From Natrinema sp. CBA1119 (GTDB lineage: Archaea > Halobacteriota > Halobacteria > Halobacteriales > Natrialbaceae), in assembly GCF_002572525.1 (NCBI RefSeq), contig NZ_PDBS01000008.1, forward strand, positions 186,001 to 250,000: a stretch of DNA of 64,000 nucleotides. Direction: 5' to 3'. Made by a program: the position numbers and the translations under genes. Shown here piece after piece: positions 44,243 through 54,170 of the stretch (positions are counted from its first letter, which is position 1; each line of letters starts with the position of its first letter). Under the pieces are notes generated by a model. The model searched no databases, had not been told where the DNA came from, and saw only the letters and a list, made by a program, of their open reading frames with translations.

Positions 44243-46093
44243 ATGAGCGACCTCCCGCCGGCGTACGGCGGTGAAATCCTCCACGTCGACCTCGAGAGCG
44301 GTGAGAGCGAGCGCGAGGAACTCGCGCCCGAGGACGCGCGCCTGTTCCTCGGCGGGAACGGCCTCGCCGTCAAGCTCGTCGCCGAACACGTCCCCGCGTC
44401 TGCCGACGCGTTCGATTCGGAGAACGTCGTCGTCTTCGCGGTCGGACCGATGAACGCCACGCCGTTCCAGAGCACGAGCCGCGGCGTCGTCGGGTTCGTC
44501 AGCCCGATGACCGACGGGTTCTTCGACAGCACGTTCGGCGGGACGTTCCCGCGGGCCCAGAAGACGACGGGATTCGACGCGATCGCGTTACACGGCGCGG
44601 CCGACGACCTCTCGTACGTCACCATTACGGCGGACGGCGCGACCGTCGAACCCGCCGCCGATATGGCCGGCCTGGACACGTACGAGACCTGCGAGCGGGT
44701 ACGCGAACGCGAGGACGTCGGCTACGACACGCACGTCATCGCCGCCGGCCCGGCCGGTGAGAACCGAGTGCGCTACGCCTGCCTGTTGCACGAGTCGAAA
44801 CGGCGCGAAGGCGTCGCCGGTCGGGGCGGCAGCGGGGCGGTTCTCGGCTCGAAGAACGTGAAAGCCGTCGCCGTCCGGGAGGGCGACTTCGAGCCCGAAC
44901 TCGCTGCACCCGATCAGCTCCGGACGCTCGCCACCCAGCGGATGAAACCGCTGATGGAGGGGACCGAGATGCTGCAGGACTACGGGACCAGCGGCCTCGT
45001 CAACCCGGTCAACGAGACGGGAAAGCTCGGCCAGCGCAACAACCAAACCGAGCGGACGTCCCGGGAGAACGCGGAGGCGATCAGCGGCGAACGGCTCCAC
45101 GAAGAGTTCGTCACCGAGGACACCACGTGCGCCAACTGCGCGGTCGCCTGCGGGAAACACGTCGCGGTCCAGTCGGAGGGGATCACCGAGGCGAAGATTC
45201 CGGAGTTCGAGAGCCTGTTCGGGACCGCGACGATGCAGGAGGTGTACGACATCAAGCGCGTGATGAAAGCGAACGACCTCTGTGACCGGCTGGGGATGGA
45301 CACCATCAGCTGGGGCGTGACCGTCGCGTTCGCGCGGGAGTGCTACGAGGAGGGGCTGCTGTCCGCGGACGCCTCACCGCACCTCGAGTTCGGCGACGCC
45401 GACGGTCTCGTGGAACTCGCCGAGGAGACCGCGCGACGCGACGGAATCGGGGATCGGCTCGCGGCGGGTTCGTTCCGATTCGCCGACTCGCTGGACGACG
45501 CGGCGGAACGGTACCTGCACGGGGCGAAGGGGCTGGAGTTCGCAGCCCACTCGCCGCGGGGTCTCAAGGGGATGTCGATCGGATACGCGACCGCGACTCG
45601 AGGCGGGTCACACCACGACACGCGTCCGACGCTCCAGTATCAGGGAGAACACGACGAAACGACGGACGGGACCGCCGAGTTCGCCGCTCGCTCGCAGCAC
45701 TTCACCGCCGTCGGCGACTCGCTGACCCAGTGTCGGTTCGTCAGCGAGGGCGGGTGGGGCGAACGACTGAACGAGCGCTACAGCGATGCGGTGAACGCCG
45801 CGACCGGCTGGGACCTCGACCCGGCCGAACTCGAACGGATCGGCGAGCGCATCTACAACCTGGAGCGACTCGTCAACGTCCAGCGCGGAATCGCCAGCCG
45901 TGCGGACGACACGCTCCCCTACCGCGTCATGCACGAGGCGATCCCAGACGGACCGTCGGCCGGAATGTTCTGTCCGCCGTCGGAACTCGAGGCGATGCTG
46001 GACGAGTACTACGCGTTCCGCGGCTGGGACGACGACGGCGTTCCGACCGACGAGACGCTCGAGCGACTCGAGCTCACCCCGTTCGCGAACTGA
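44243..46093 (+). CDS. Aldehyde:ferredoxin oxidoreductase-family tungstoenzyme
   Basis: 616 residues. It should bind a bis-pterin tungsten cofactor and one [4Fe-4S] cluster. Cluster ligands are Cys296, Cys299 and Cys303 (TTCANCAVACGKH) and Cys497 (LTQCRF). The pterin-binding motifs GRGGSGAVLGSKNVKA and LCDRLGMDTISWG are present. Family members oxidise aldehydes to acids with ferredoxin. The gene begins four bases after an aminotransferase stop, so the two are probably co-translated. A plausible reaction is oxidation of a semialdehyde from the aminotransferase. Confidence 0.92.
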   Translation: MSDLPPAYGGEILHVDLESGESEREELAPEDARLFLGGNGLAVKLVAEHVPASADAFDSENVVVFAVGPMNATPFQSTSRGVVGFVSPMTDGFFDSTFGGTFPRAQKTTGFDAIALHGAADDLSYVTITADGATVEPAADMAGLDTYETCERVREREDVGYDTHVIAAGPAGENRVRYACLLHESKRREGVAGRGGSGAVLGSKNVKAVAVREGDFEPELAAPDQLRTLATQRMKPLMEGTEMLQDYGTSGLVNPVNETGKLGQRNNQTERTSRENAEAISGERLHEEFVTEDTTCANCAVACGKHVAVQSEGITEAKIPEFESLFGTATMQEVYDIKRVMKANDLCDRLGMDTISWGVTVAFARECYEEGLLSADASPHLEFGDADGLVELAEETARRDGIGDRLAAGSFRFADSLDDAAERYLHGAKGLEFAAHSPRGLKGMSIGYATATRGGSHHDTRPTLQYQGEHDETTDGTAEFAARSQHFTAVGDSLTQCRFVSEGGWGERLNERYSDAVNAATGWDLDPAELERIGERIYNLERLVNVQRGIASRADDTLPYRVMHEAIPDGPSAGMFCPPSELEAMLDEYYAFRGWDDDGVPTDETLERLELTPFAN

Positions 46094-46252
46094 GCGGACG
46101 GACGAGTGCACCGTCCCCTTTTCGTCGACCGCTCACCGATCGGACGGTCGATCCCGGATCCTGCCGACGTAGCCTCCGAGTCGATCGAATAGCGTCACGG
46201 CTCGAGATCGGAGGGAATGAACTATTACAGTTCGACCGTATCGGTAGACGTG

Positions 46253-48142
46253 ATGGCATCTGATCCGGAGTACGCAGTCACTGCTGAACTAGATGTGATG
46301 GTCGAGATGCGTGACGGTGTCGAACTGGCGACCGACATCTACCGCCCGGCTGACCCCGACACGGGAGAACCGATCGACGATCCCAAGCCCGCGCTTCTCG
46401 ATCGGACTCCCTACGGCAAGCGAGGACGCATGGAACGACACGGCGAGTGGTTCGCCGAGCGCGGCTACGTCGTCGCGATTCAGGACTGTCGGGGTCGATT
46501 CAACAGCGGCGGCGAGTACTACATCTTCGTCAACGAACCCGAGGACGGCTACGACACCGTCGAATGGCTCGCCGACCAGCCCTACTGTGACGAGCAGGTC
46601 GGGACGATAGGGACCTCCTACGGTGCGTGGGTGCAAAACGCGCTCGCCACGCAGGATCCGCCCCACCTCGAGGCCATGTTCATCAACCAGGGAGCCGCCA
46701 ACGGACGGAAGGCGACCTTCCGTCACAACGGTGCCTTCGAGCTCCGGTGGCTCTGCTGGGCGTACACCCTCGGCGGCGGGTTCGCCAAGCGGGCGCTGGA
46801 GGACTCGGACGTCCAGCACCGACTCGCGAACGTCGACGTGCGGGACGTACTCGAGAACGGGCCGATCCAGCCGGGGCAGTCGCCGCTGCGACACATCCCC
46901 GACTACGAGGAGTGGGCGTTCGACATCATGACGCAGGGGGCCGCGAGCGACGAACTCTGGCAGGAACCCGGGCTCAACTTCGAGGCGTACTACGACGAGT
47001 CGGCGGACGTTCCGACCGTCTATTCGGGCGCGTGGTACGACTCCTACACGAAGGCGACCTGCGACAACTTCGAGGCGCTCGCCGAGCGCAAGGACAGCGA
47101 CCACTACCTCCTGATGGGGCCGTGGACCCACGGCTGGAACACCTATCCCCTGCCCTCGTGGAACAAGTCCTACTCCGGCGAACTCGAGTTCGGCGAGCGG
47201 GCCCTGCGCGACTACCAGGAGACGCGGCTGCGCTTTTTCGATCACTACCTCAAGGGCGAGGACACCTGGGGCGACCAGCCGACGGTCCAGTACTTCCAGA
47301 TGGGGACCGGCGACGGCTCACAGACGCGCGACGGCCGGCTCCGCCACAGCGGCGAGTGGCGCTCCGGCGAGGAGTGGCCCCTGCCGGACACCGAGTTCAC
47401 GACCTATTACATCCACGAGGACGGGCGGCTGTCGACGGACGAACCGACCGTTCAAAACGCCGCGACGAGCTACGAGTTCGATCCGAGCGATCCCGTCCCG
47501 ACCCTCGGGGGCAACTGCTCGTCGTACATCACCTACGAACCGCGAGAGGAGAACCTCATCGAGTACCCGCTCGCCAATCGAAACCTGCACGACATCACCG
47601 GCCGCGGCGGCTTCGACCAGCGCACCCGCCCCGATACCCTCGGCGCCGACTCGCCGTACGGCCCCCTCGAGGAGCGCAACGACGTCCTCGTCTACCGGAC
47701 GGAGCCCCTCGAGGAGGACCTCGAGATCACGGGCCCGATCAGCGTGAGCGTCTTCGGCTCGACCGACGCGCCGGACACCGACTTCACGGCGAAACTCATC
47801 GACGAGTACCCGCCCAGCGAGGAGTTCCCGAACGGCTTCGCGGTGAACCTCGCCGACTCCATCTGCCGCGGGCGCTACCGGGGCTACCGGGACGAGCCCG
47901 ACCTGCTCGAGCCCGGCGAAGTCTACGAGTTCGAGATGGAGCCGTACCCGACGGCGAACGTCTTCAAGGAAGGTCATCGCATCCGACTGGACATCTCCTC
48001 GTCGAACTACCCGCGCTTCGACGTGAACCACAACACCGGCGGGCCGCTGTACGGCGACCGCGAGTCCCAGACCGCCACCAACACGGTCCACCACGACGCC
48101 GAGTACGCGACGCATATCGAACTGCCGGTTCAGCCGCGGTAA
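46253..48142 (+). CDS. CocE/NonD family (S15-like) hydrolase
   Basis: About 629 residues: an alpha/beta-hydrolase domain then a C-terminal beta-jelly-roll. The nucleophile is the Ser in GTIGTSYGAWVQNAL. An acidic residue and His are expected near VYSGAWYDSY and MGPWTHGW. Members cleave esters, cocaine or X-Pro peptides. ATG 46253 is chosen; ATG 46217 would add 12 residues. No neighbour tells the substrate. It lies downstream of the AOR-family gene in the same direction, 159 bases away. Confidence 0.88.
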   Translation: MASDPEYAVTAELDVMVEMRDGVELATDIYRPADPDTGEPIDDPKPALLDRTPYGKRGRMERHGEWFAERGYVVAIQDCRGRFNSGGEYYIFVNEPEDGYDTVEWLADQPYCDEQVGTIGTSYGAWVQNALATQDPPHLEAMFINQGAANGRKATFRHNGAFELRWLCWAYTLGGGFAKRALEDSDVQHRLANVDVRDVLENGPIQPGQSPLRHIPDYEEWAFDIMTQGAASDELWQEPGLNFEAYYDESADVPTVYSGAWYDSYTKATCDNFEALAERKDSDHYLLMGPWTHGWNTYPLPSWNKSYSGELEFGERALRDYQETRLRFFDHYLKGEDTWGDQPTVQYFQMGTGDGSQTRDGRLRHSGEWRSGEEWPLPDTEFTTYYIHEDGRLSTDEPTVQNAATSYEFDPSDPVPTLGGNCSSYITYEPREENLIEYPLANRNLHDITGRGGFDQRTRPDTLGADSPYGPLEERNDVLVYRTEPLEEDLEITGPISVSVFGSTDAPDTDFTAKLIDEYPPSEEFPNGFAVNLADSICRGRYRGYRDEPDLLEPGEVYEFEMEPYPTANVFKEGHRIRLDISSSNYPRFDVNHNTGGPLYGDRESQTATNTVHHDAEYATHIELPVQPR

Positions 48143-48289
48143 CGCGTTCGCGGTCGCGGTCGTTCCGCCGATCGACGTGACCGCCGGCGGACGTGGGACC
48201 ACGCGCTCACTCGAGCCGCATTCGCTCTCTTCTCGTCATCGGGGACTCCTCGTCGGCGGAGAATCTCATCTCGAAGCATCGACTTCGGT

Positions 48290-49441
48290 TCACCGACCGA
48301 TCGTCGCTATCCAGAGAAGCCAGACCGCCGCGACGGTCAGTCCCATCGCCCCGAATCCCGCGGCATAGCTCTCCGTCGCGGTCAACAGCCGGCCCACGAG
48401 CCACGGGTACGCCAGCGCGCCGCCGTTACCCACGAGCAACATTCCCGACAGCGTCACGCCGGGGTCGTCAGCCAGTTCGGAGAACGCGAGACTGAACAGC
48501 GGCCCGAACGGGATCCCGAAGCCGAACCCGGTCAATACGAGTCCGATTCCGATCCCTGCTTCGGAGCCGGTCGCGATCGCTGCCGCTAACCCGACGAGGA
48601 CGAGCGCCAGTCCCAGTAGCGTACCCGCGACGGTCGCTCGCTCCCCGTAGCCTCGAGAGAGCCAGCCGCCGAGCCCCCGACCGAGCACCGTCGCCAGGGC
48701 GAATCCGACGAGCACGGCGATCGCGGGGAGCGCGACCCCTGAAAGGAGTTCCGCGTACCAGGTCGAGGCCACCATGAGAAATCCGAACGTCGCCATGTTC
48801 CCGAGCCCGAGTGCGAGGCCGCTCGCGGACGTGAACGGGTCGAGATACGCTCGAAGAGGCGTCTTCGCGTTCGCGCTGACGGCCGGCAATCGACTCGCCA
48901 ACGCGCCTCCCGAGAGGGCCACGATAGCCGCGACGACGGCGGGGAGCGTCGGTCCGAGCGCGGAGACGGCGACGGGACCGACTGCCAGTCCACAGGCCAG
49001 CCCGAGCGTGAACAGCGCGCCGAGCATCCCCTGGGCGGTCGCGGTGTCCGCGCCGGTCGTCCGCAGTCCGACGTACTTCATTCCGCCGACGAACGCCGTC
49101 CCCTGACCGAGCCCCAGGAGGAGCCGCGAGACGTACGTGGCCTCGAGGCTCATCGCGCCGCCGAGGGCGATTCCGACGCCGGCGACGGCGAACCCGAGCG
49201 CCGCGACGCGTTCGACGGGCACCGTCCGCGTCAGTCGATCTGCCGGAACGACGACGAGAAGCTGTCCGAGGAGAAAGAGCGACATGCCGAATCCGGCCGC
49301 ATCGGGCGAGACGCCGCGGGCGATGAGCGCGGAGACGTACGCGCCGTAGCCGCCGACGGCGAGTCCGAGACCGAACAGCCCCAGACCGATCCCGCCGATG
49401 GCTGTCCAGGGGACGGTCTGCGACTCGTCACTGAACGACAT
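48290..49441 (-). CDS. Major facilitator superfamily transporter
   Basis: 383 residues, 12 membrane helices, of the compact MFS type (YbfB/CynX-like). The signature segment GQLLVVVPADRLTRTVPVERV lies after helix 2. ATG 49441 starts directly before the first helix. Cyanate or other small anions are transported by some relatives, but this cannot be claimed. It is divergent from the second NCS2 permease and convergent with the CocE-type gene. Confidence 0.82.
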   Translation of the reverse strand: MSFSDESQTVPWTAIGGIGLGLFGLGLAVGGYGAYVSALIARGVSPDAAGFGMSLFLLGQLLVVVPADRLTRTVPVERVAALGFAVAGVGIALGGAMSLEATYVSRLLLGLGQGTAFVGGMKYVGLRTTGADTATAQGMLGALFTLGLACGLAVGPVAVSALGPTLPAVVAAIVALSGGALASRLPAVSANAKTPLRAYLDPFTSASGLALGLGNMATFGFLMVASTWYAELLSGVALPAIAVLVGFALATVLGRGLGGWLSRGYGERATVAGTLLGLALVLVGLAAAIATGSEAGIGIGLVLTGFGFGIPFGPLFSLAFSELADDPGVTLSGMLLVGNGGALAYPWLVGRLLTATESYAAGFGAMGLTVAAVWLLWIATIGR

Positions 49442-49585
49442 TTGCCGTAACACGTGGCCGGCTAACCATCGGATCCACAAAAAGCGTTGTATCACGGCAG
49501 CGGCGACGGCTTCGTCGCGGCAACCGTCAGTTGGGTGCCATTTCCAGCCGAATCGAACTGCATCGCGCTGGAAAATCTCCCAAAG

Positions 49586-49595
49586 ATATATATTT
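49586..49595 (+). promoter_or_regulatory. TATA box for the second NCS2 permease
   Basis: ATATATATTT ends 27 bases before ATG 49622. The spacing fits a leaderless transcript and supports 49622 rather than an in-frame ATG at 49487. Confidence 0.6.
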
Positions 49596-49621
49596 CCCGT
49601 ATTTGTGGTGGTATCCGTGCA

Positions 49622-50989
49622 ATGACGGACGCAAACGTGGACGATCAGTCTTTAGAATCGAGTACTGACGACGGTATCGTTCGATACGGAATCGACGACG
49701 AACCGCCCCTTTCGGAAGCCATTCCGCTCGGGATCCAGCACTTGCTCGCGATGTTTCTCTCGACGGTCGCGCTCCCGCTCGTCATCGCCGGAGCGATCGG
49801 GCTCGGGCAGAGCGAGACCACCTTCATCGTGCAGATGGCGTTGCTCGTCGCCGGGGTCGCCACGATCGTACAGGTGTATTCGGTCGGACCGGTCGGCTCC
49901 CGTCTCCCCATCGTCATGGGAACGAGCGCGATCTTCGTCACGCCCCTGATCGACATCGGGAACTCGTTCGGGATCGCCGCGATCTTCGGTGCCGTCATCG
50001 TTGCTGCCCCGGTTGAGATCGTCATCGGCTACTTCTACGACGACCTCCGGTCGCTGTTTCCCCCGCTCGTGACGGGCGTGGTCGTCATGCTCGTCGGGCT
50101 GACGCTCGTTCCGACGGCGATCCAGTACTCCGCCGGTGGGCCGGGCGCTGAAACCTACGGCGATCTCGCGAACCTCGGCGTGGCCGGAGTCGTGTTCCTG
50201 ATCGCGGTCCTGTTCAACCAGTACTTCGATAACTTCCTCTCGGTCGCGAGCGTGCTCATCGCAGTCGTCGTCGGCTACCTGATGGCCGCGCCGCTCGGAC
50301 TGCTCGATCTCTCCGGCGTCGCCGATGCCGGGTGGGTGGCCGTCCCGATGCCCCTCGAGTTCGGCGTCGAGTTCCACCCGAGCGCGATCGTCATCGCCGC
50401 GTTCGCGTACGTCGTCACCTCCATGGAGACGATCGGCGACGTGGAGGGAACGACCGGAACGGTTGACCGACGTGCGACTTCGGAGGAAATGCGGGGCGGC
50501 CTGCTGGCCGATGGCGTGATGAGCATGATCGCGGGCGTCTTCAACGCCTTCCCGAACACGTCGTTCTCCCAGAACGTCGGCCTGATCGGGTTCACCGGCG
50601 TCGCGAGCAAGTTCGTCGTCGCGATCTGTGGGGGCTTCCTCGTCGTGCTCGGCCTGATTCCGAAAGTCGCCGCGATCGTCTCGGCGATGCCCGAACCCGT
50701 CCTCGGCGGTGCGGCGATCGTCCTCTTCGGGATGATCTTCTCGATCGGACTCAGACTCGTCGCCCAGAACGTGGAACTGACGCAGCGAAACCTGACGATC
50801 ATCGCCTCCTCGATCGTTCTCGGCCTTGGCGTCGAGGTGCAGTCGGACGCGCTCGCACAGTTCCCCGACGATCTCCAGGTGCTGCTCGGCTCTGGGCTGC
50901 TCGTCGGCGGCGTCACCGCGCTCGTGTTGAACGCGATTATCCCCGGCGACGGCGGCCTCACGTCGGCCGACGCCGGCGCTGACGCTTGA
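49622..50989 (+). CDS. NCS2 nucleobase permease (second copy)
   Basis: 455 residues, about 14 membrane helices. The NAT signature reads FSQNVGLIGFTGVASK, with Gln at the first position as in xanthine and uric acid permeases. Its N-terminus (SDDGI-type acidic start, then RYGIDDEPPLSEAIPLG) is typical of haloarchaeal uracil-xanthine permeases. It differs from the first copy in the signature and so probably has a different specificity. It is a single gene, convergent with the alcohol dehydrogenase gene. Confidence 0.93.
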   Translation: MTDANVDDQSLESSTDDGIVRYGIDDEPPLSEAIPLGIQHLLAMFLSTVALPLVIAGAIGLGQSETTFIVQMALLVAGVATIVQVYSVGPVGSRLPIVMGTSAIFVTPLIDIGNSFGIAAIFGAVIVAAPVEIVIGYFYDDLRSLFPPLVTGVVVMLVGLTLVPTAIQYSAGGPGAETYGDLANLGVAGVVFLIAVLFNQYFDNFLSVASVLIAVVVGYLMAAPLGLLDLSGVADAGWVAVPMPLEFGVEFHPSAIVIAAFAYVVTSMETIGDVEGTTGTVDRRATSEEMRGGLLADGVMSMIAGVFNAFPNTSFSQNVGLIGFTGVASKFVVAICGGFLVVLGLIPKVAAIVSAMPEPVLGGAAIVLFGMIFSIGLRLVAQNVELTQRNLTIIASSIVLGLGVEVQSDALAQFPDDLQVLLGSGLLVGGVTALVLNAIIPGDGGLTSADAGADA

Positions 50990-51046
50990 ATCGGCGACGG
51001 TCCTTCATCGTGGGGACTCCGCGCTTCACCCCGCTTCTACCCGCCG

Positions 51047-52084
51047 CTACGGCTCGAGGACGATCATCCCGTGACTCTCGCCCGTCCGAATCCGTTCGTG
51101 AACGGCGGGGACGTCCTCGAGGCCGACCCGTTCGGTAACGACGGGGTCGATCCGGCCGTCGGCCAGCAATCGCGCGGCCCGGACGACCTCGTCTTTCGTC
51201 GCGTACCGCGACCCGCTGATGGCGGCTTCCTTCACGACGAACTCCGTTAGCGGCGGTGCGAACGATCGGTCGTGGTGGGTCGTCAGCGAGATCAGTTGCC
51301 CGCCCATCGCGAGCGCGTCCCAGGCGTCCGCGAGCGTGTCCGTGTTCCCGACCGTGTCGACGACGACCGTCGGTCCGTCGCCGCCGGGGGTCGCCTCGCG
51401 GAGCCGCGCCGCGACGTCGTCGCCGCGGACGTCGATCGGCTCTACCGCCGGGCCGGTGACCGAATCGACGTGCGCGAGCCGGTCGTCCGCGACGTCGGCC
51501 GCCAGCACGCGAGCGCCCCTGAGCGCGGCCAGCTGCGAGAGGTGGATTCCGACGCGACCGGCCGCGCCGACGACGAGCACCGTATCGGCGTCGTCGACCT
51601 CGGCCCGGCGACAGATGTGTAGCGGCGTCGCGAGCCCGTCTGCGGCGATCGCGCCGTCGACGAAGCTCGCCCCGTCCGGAAGCGGGAGCGCGTTCGAGGC
51701 GGGGATAACTGCTCGCTCGGCGTACGCGCCGTCTCGAGTGGCCCCGTACCAGCCGCCGAAATTCGCACACTGGTTCGTCGCGCCGCGCCGACACGCGTCG
51801 CAGTCGCCACAGGTGAGATAGAAGTACGCCAGCACGCGATCGCCCGGTACGATTCCCGACACGTCGTCGCCGACGTCGTCGACGATGCCCGCGAACTCGT
51901 GACCCGGCACCCGCGGCGTGAGTGCCGGATCGTCCTCGAGGCCCCCCTGAATCGAGTTCTCGATCGTCCGCGTGACGCCGCAGGCGCGGACGTCGATACA
52001 CACTTCGTCCGGTTCGGGCTCCGGATCGGGAACCGTGTCGACCGTTAGCGATCCGCCCCACTCGTCGAGGACACATGCCTTCAT
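51047..52084 (-). CDS. Zinc-binding alcohol dehydrogenase (MDR family)
   Basis: 345 residues. Structural zinc ligands are in YLTCGDCDACRRGATNQC, and catalytic residues include the Cys-Gly-Val-Thr (RACGVT) and GHEFAG His-Glu pair. The Rossmann motif is VVGAAGRVGIHLSQLA. The family oxidises alcohols or reduces aldehydes with NAD(P). ATG 52084 gives the usual MKACVLDEWGG start. It is divergent from the stress protein gene. Confidence 0.92.
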   Translation of the reverse strand: MKACVLDEWGGSLTVDTVPDPEPEPDEVCIDVRACGVTRTIENSIQGGLEDDPALTPRVPGHEFAGIVDDVGDDVSGIVPGDRVLAYFYLTCGDCDACRRGATNQCANFGGWYGATRDGAYAERAVIPASNALPLPDGASFVDGAIAADGLATPLHICRRAEVDDADTVLVVGAAGRVGIHLSQLAALRGARVLAADVADDRLAHVDSVTGPAVEPIDVRGDDVAARLREATPGGDGPTVVVDTVGNTDTLADAWDALAMGGQLISLTTHHDRSFAPPLTEFVVKEAAISGSRYATKDEVVRAARLLADGRIDPVVTERVGLEDVPAVHERIRTGESHGMIVLEP

Positions 52085-52192
52085 ACCTGCTAGAGAGTCC
52101 CACAACAGTAATAGCGTTCCTCTCGCGGCAGACGTTCCCGATTCGCTGTAGTTCGGGGAAGAAATACGTCGCTTGGCACCCAACTACGGACT

Positions 52193-52618
52193 ATGCCCGA
52201 ACGGATCCTCGTCCCCGTCGATGGCTCGAACAGATCGGAAGACGCACTCGAGTACGCGATCGAAACGTTCCCGGACGCCTCGATCACGGCTGTCCACGTG
52301 GTCGAGGCGGGGCACGGCGACATCGGGGCGTTTTCCGGAATGACTGGTGATATTCCTGACGACAGTCCAGAACACGAGCGATCCGAAGAGATCCTCGAGT
52401 CCGCTCATCAGTTCGCGGCGGAACGCGGAACCGAGATCGAGACCGAACGCGGTCGGGGCCGACCGGATCGGCTGATCGTCAAGCGCGCCGAGGACGGCGA
52501 CTACGAGATGATCGTCATCGGCAGTCACGGTCGGAACCGCGTCGCACGCGTCCTCCTCGGGAGCGTCGCGGAGAAAGTCGTGCGGCGGTCGTCCGTCCCC
52601 GTCCTCGTCGTTCGATAG
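52193..52618 (+). CDS. Universal stress protein (UspA family)
   Basis: 141 residues of the nucleotide-binding alpha/beta UspA fold: RILVPVDGSNRSEDALEYA at the start and the ATP-binding MIVIGSHGRNRVARVLLGSV motif (GxxGRxxxxxxxGS type) near the end. Cytosolic, ATP-binding, role in stress adaptation unknown in detail. It is divergent from the alcohol dehydrogenase gene and has no obvious link to nucleobase metabolism. Confidence 0.93.
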   Translation: MPERILVPVDGSNRSEDALEYAIETFPDASITAVHVVEAGHGDIGAFSGMTGDIPDDSPEHERSEEILESAHQFAAERGTEIETERGRGRPDRLIVKRAEDGDYEMIVIGSHGRNRVARVLLGSVAEKVVRRSSVPVLVVR

Positions 52619-52663
52619 ATCGACTGCGGAGACGACACCGGTATCGCCCTGCTTTTCATACGG

Positions 52664-54052
52664 TCAGACTCGATTTGCGTCCTCGGGAACCCGGTGAGAC
52701 GGGAGGAGACCGGTCTCCTCGAGGGCGTAGTAGCCGACAATGTGCACGACTGCGGCCGCGAGCATCCCGTTGAGGGCCGCCATGCCCGGAATTAGCGCCG
52801 GTGCAGTGACGCCCGGTAGCACCGATCCGGCGGTCAGGACCGCGACGAGACACCCGACGACGTACGCCAGCACGCCCGTCCACCGGACGCTCGTGAACTG
52901 AACGTCGTCCATCCGCGGGATCCCGCCGCGCCAGCAGAGCAGGAAATCGGCGATGATGATCGCGCCGAGCGGCGGGATGTACTGTCCGAGGAGTTCGAGC
53001 CACGGCAGGAGGAGCCCGTCGGCGCCGGCCAGCGCGAGGAGGATCCCGATCGCACAGCCGACGATGACGAACGGCCGCTTGCGATCGAAGTCGAACGCCT
53101 CGGCTCCGGCGACGCTGAACGCGTAGGCGGCGTTGTCGTTCGTGGTCCAGATGTTCAGGATCAACGCGATCAGGCCGACGCTCGCGAGCCCCTGTGCGAC
53201 CAGCACTTCGTAGAGGTCGCCCGCGGGCGTCACGTCGTAGACGGCACCGCCGACCGCACCGCTGAGAAAGAGGAAGCTGTTTCCGACGAGGAACGCGATC
53301 AATCCGGCCCAGAAGGCGACCCGAGAGTTGACGGCGAAGCGCGCCCAGTTCGGAGCCTGCGTGCCCGCGCTGATGAACGTCCCGACGACGATCGTCACCG
53401 CGAGACCGAACGTCATCTCGCCCCCGCCGGTCTGCGACAGGAGGCCGTCGATCCCGCCCGCGTCGCCGACGGCGAGCCCGATCGAGAGCAACCCGACGAT
53501 CACGAGGAACGGGACCGCGACGTACGAGAGCTTCTCCATCCCGTCGTACCCGAAGTACGCGGTCGACATGTGTAACAGCCCCCAGATGAGAACCAGTGCG
53601 CTGACCATCGCCGCGCTCTCGAGGCCGAAATACGTCGCCGTTGGGACGGCGACCATCGGAATGGTCACGCCGAACCAGCCGACCTGCGTGCCGCCCAACA
53701 GCAGGTCTGCCCATTTAGCACCGATCCGACCGAACGAGTATCGAGCGAGCAGGACGGTTGTGAGACCCGCATTCGCGGAGATTCCACAGAGGAGTGCGAC
53801 GTACCCGCCCAGGATGATGTGGCCCACGACCATCGCGGTGAGCATCTCTTGGAATCCCATCGCCGCGCTGACTTCCGCGCCCGCCCACATCGTCCCCGCG
53901 AAGAAAACGAGGCCGAGCAGGACCGCCGAGAGGCTGACCAATCCCTTCCGTTCGTTCTTCGGGACGTGATCGAGCGGATAGTCGGGATCCGGGAGGGTCT
54001 CGTCACCGAAGACGATGCGGCGCCAGTCGAATCCACCGTCGGATGTTGCCAT
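52664..54052 (-). CDS. codB: NCS1 purine-cytosine permease
   Basis: 462 residues, about 12 membrane helices of the LeuT-like fold. CodB-type landmarks are the early LPDPDYPLDHVPKNERKGL region, the following helix with GAEVSAAMGFQEML, and ARYSFGRIGAKWADLLLGGTQVGWFG. The family imports cytosine and related bases with H+ or Na+. It is divergent from the cytosine deaminase gene (54198), which indicates cytosine as the main substrate; the two are transcribed from a shared 145-base region. The symbol is by analogy. Confidence 0.85.
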   Translation of the reverse strand: MATSDGGFDWRRIVFGDETLPDPDYPLDHVPKNERKGLVSLSAVLLGLVFFAGTMWAGAEVSAAMGFQEMLTAMVVGHIILGGYVALLCGISANAGLTTVLLARYSFGRIGAKWADLLLGGTQVGWFGVTIPMVAVPTATYFGLESAAMVSALVLIWGLLHMSTAYFGYDGMEKLSYVAVPFLVIVGLLSIGLAVGDAGGIDGLLSQTGGGEMTFGLAVTIVVGTFISAGTQAPNWARFAVNSRVAFWAGLIAFLVGNSFLFLSGAVGGAVYDVTPAGDLYEVLVAQGLASVGLIALILNIWTTNDNAAYAFSVAGAEAFDFDRKRPFVIVGCAIGILLALAGADGLLLPWLELLGQYIPPLGAIIIADFLLCWRGGIPRMDDVQFTSVRWTGVLAYVVGCLVAVLTAGSVLPGVTAPALIPGMAALNGMLAAAVVHIVGYYALEETGLLPSHRVPEDANRV

Positions 54053-54170
54053 ATAACATGGTTCTCGATTCCGTGATAATCAATCTTTCTAACAGTGAGG
54101 GGAGAGTATCGACGACTCCTGCCTAATCGTCCATCGATTGGGTGAGACAGTACCAGTTCACAACCCGCGG

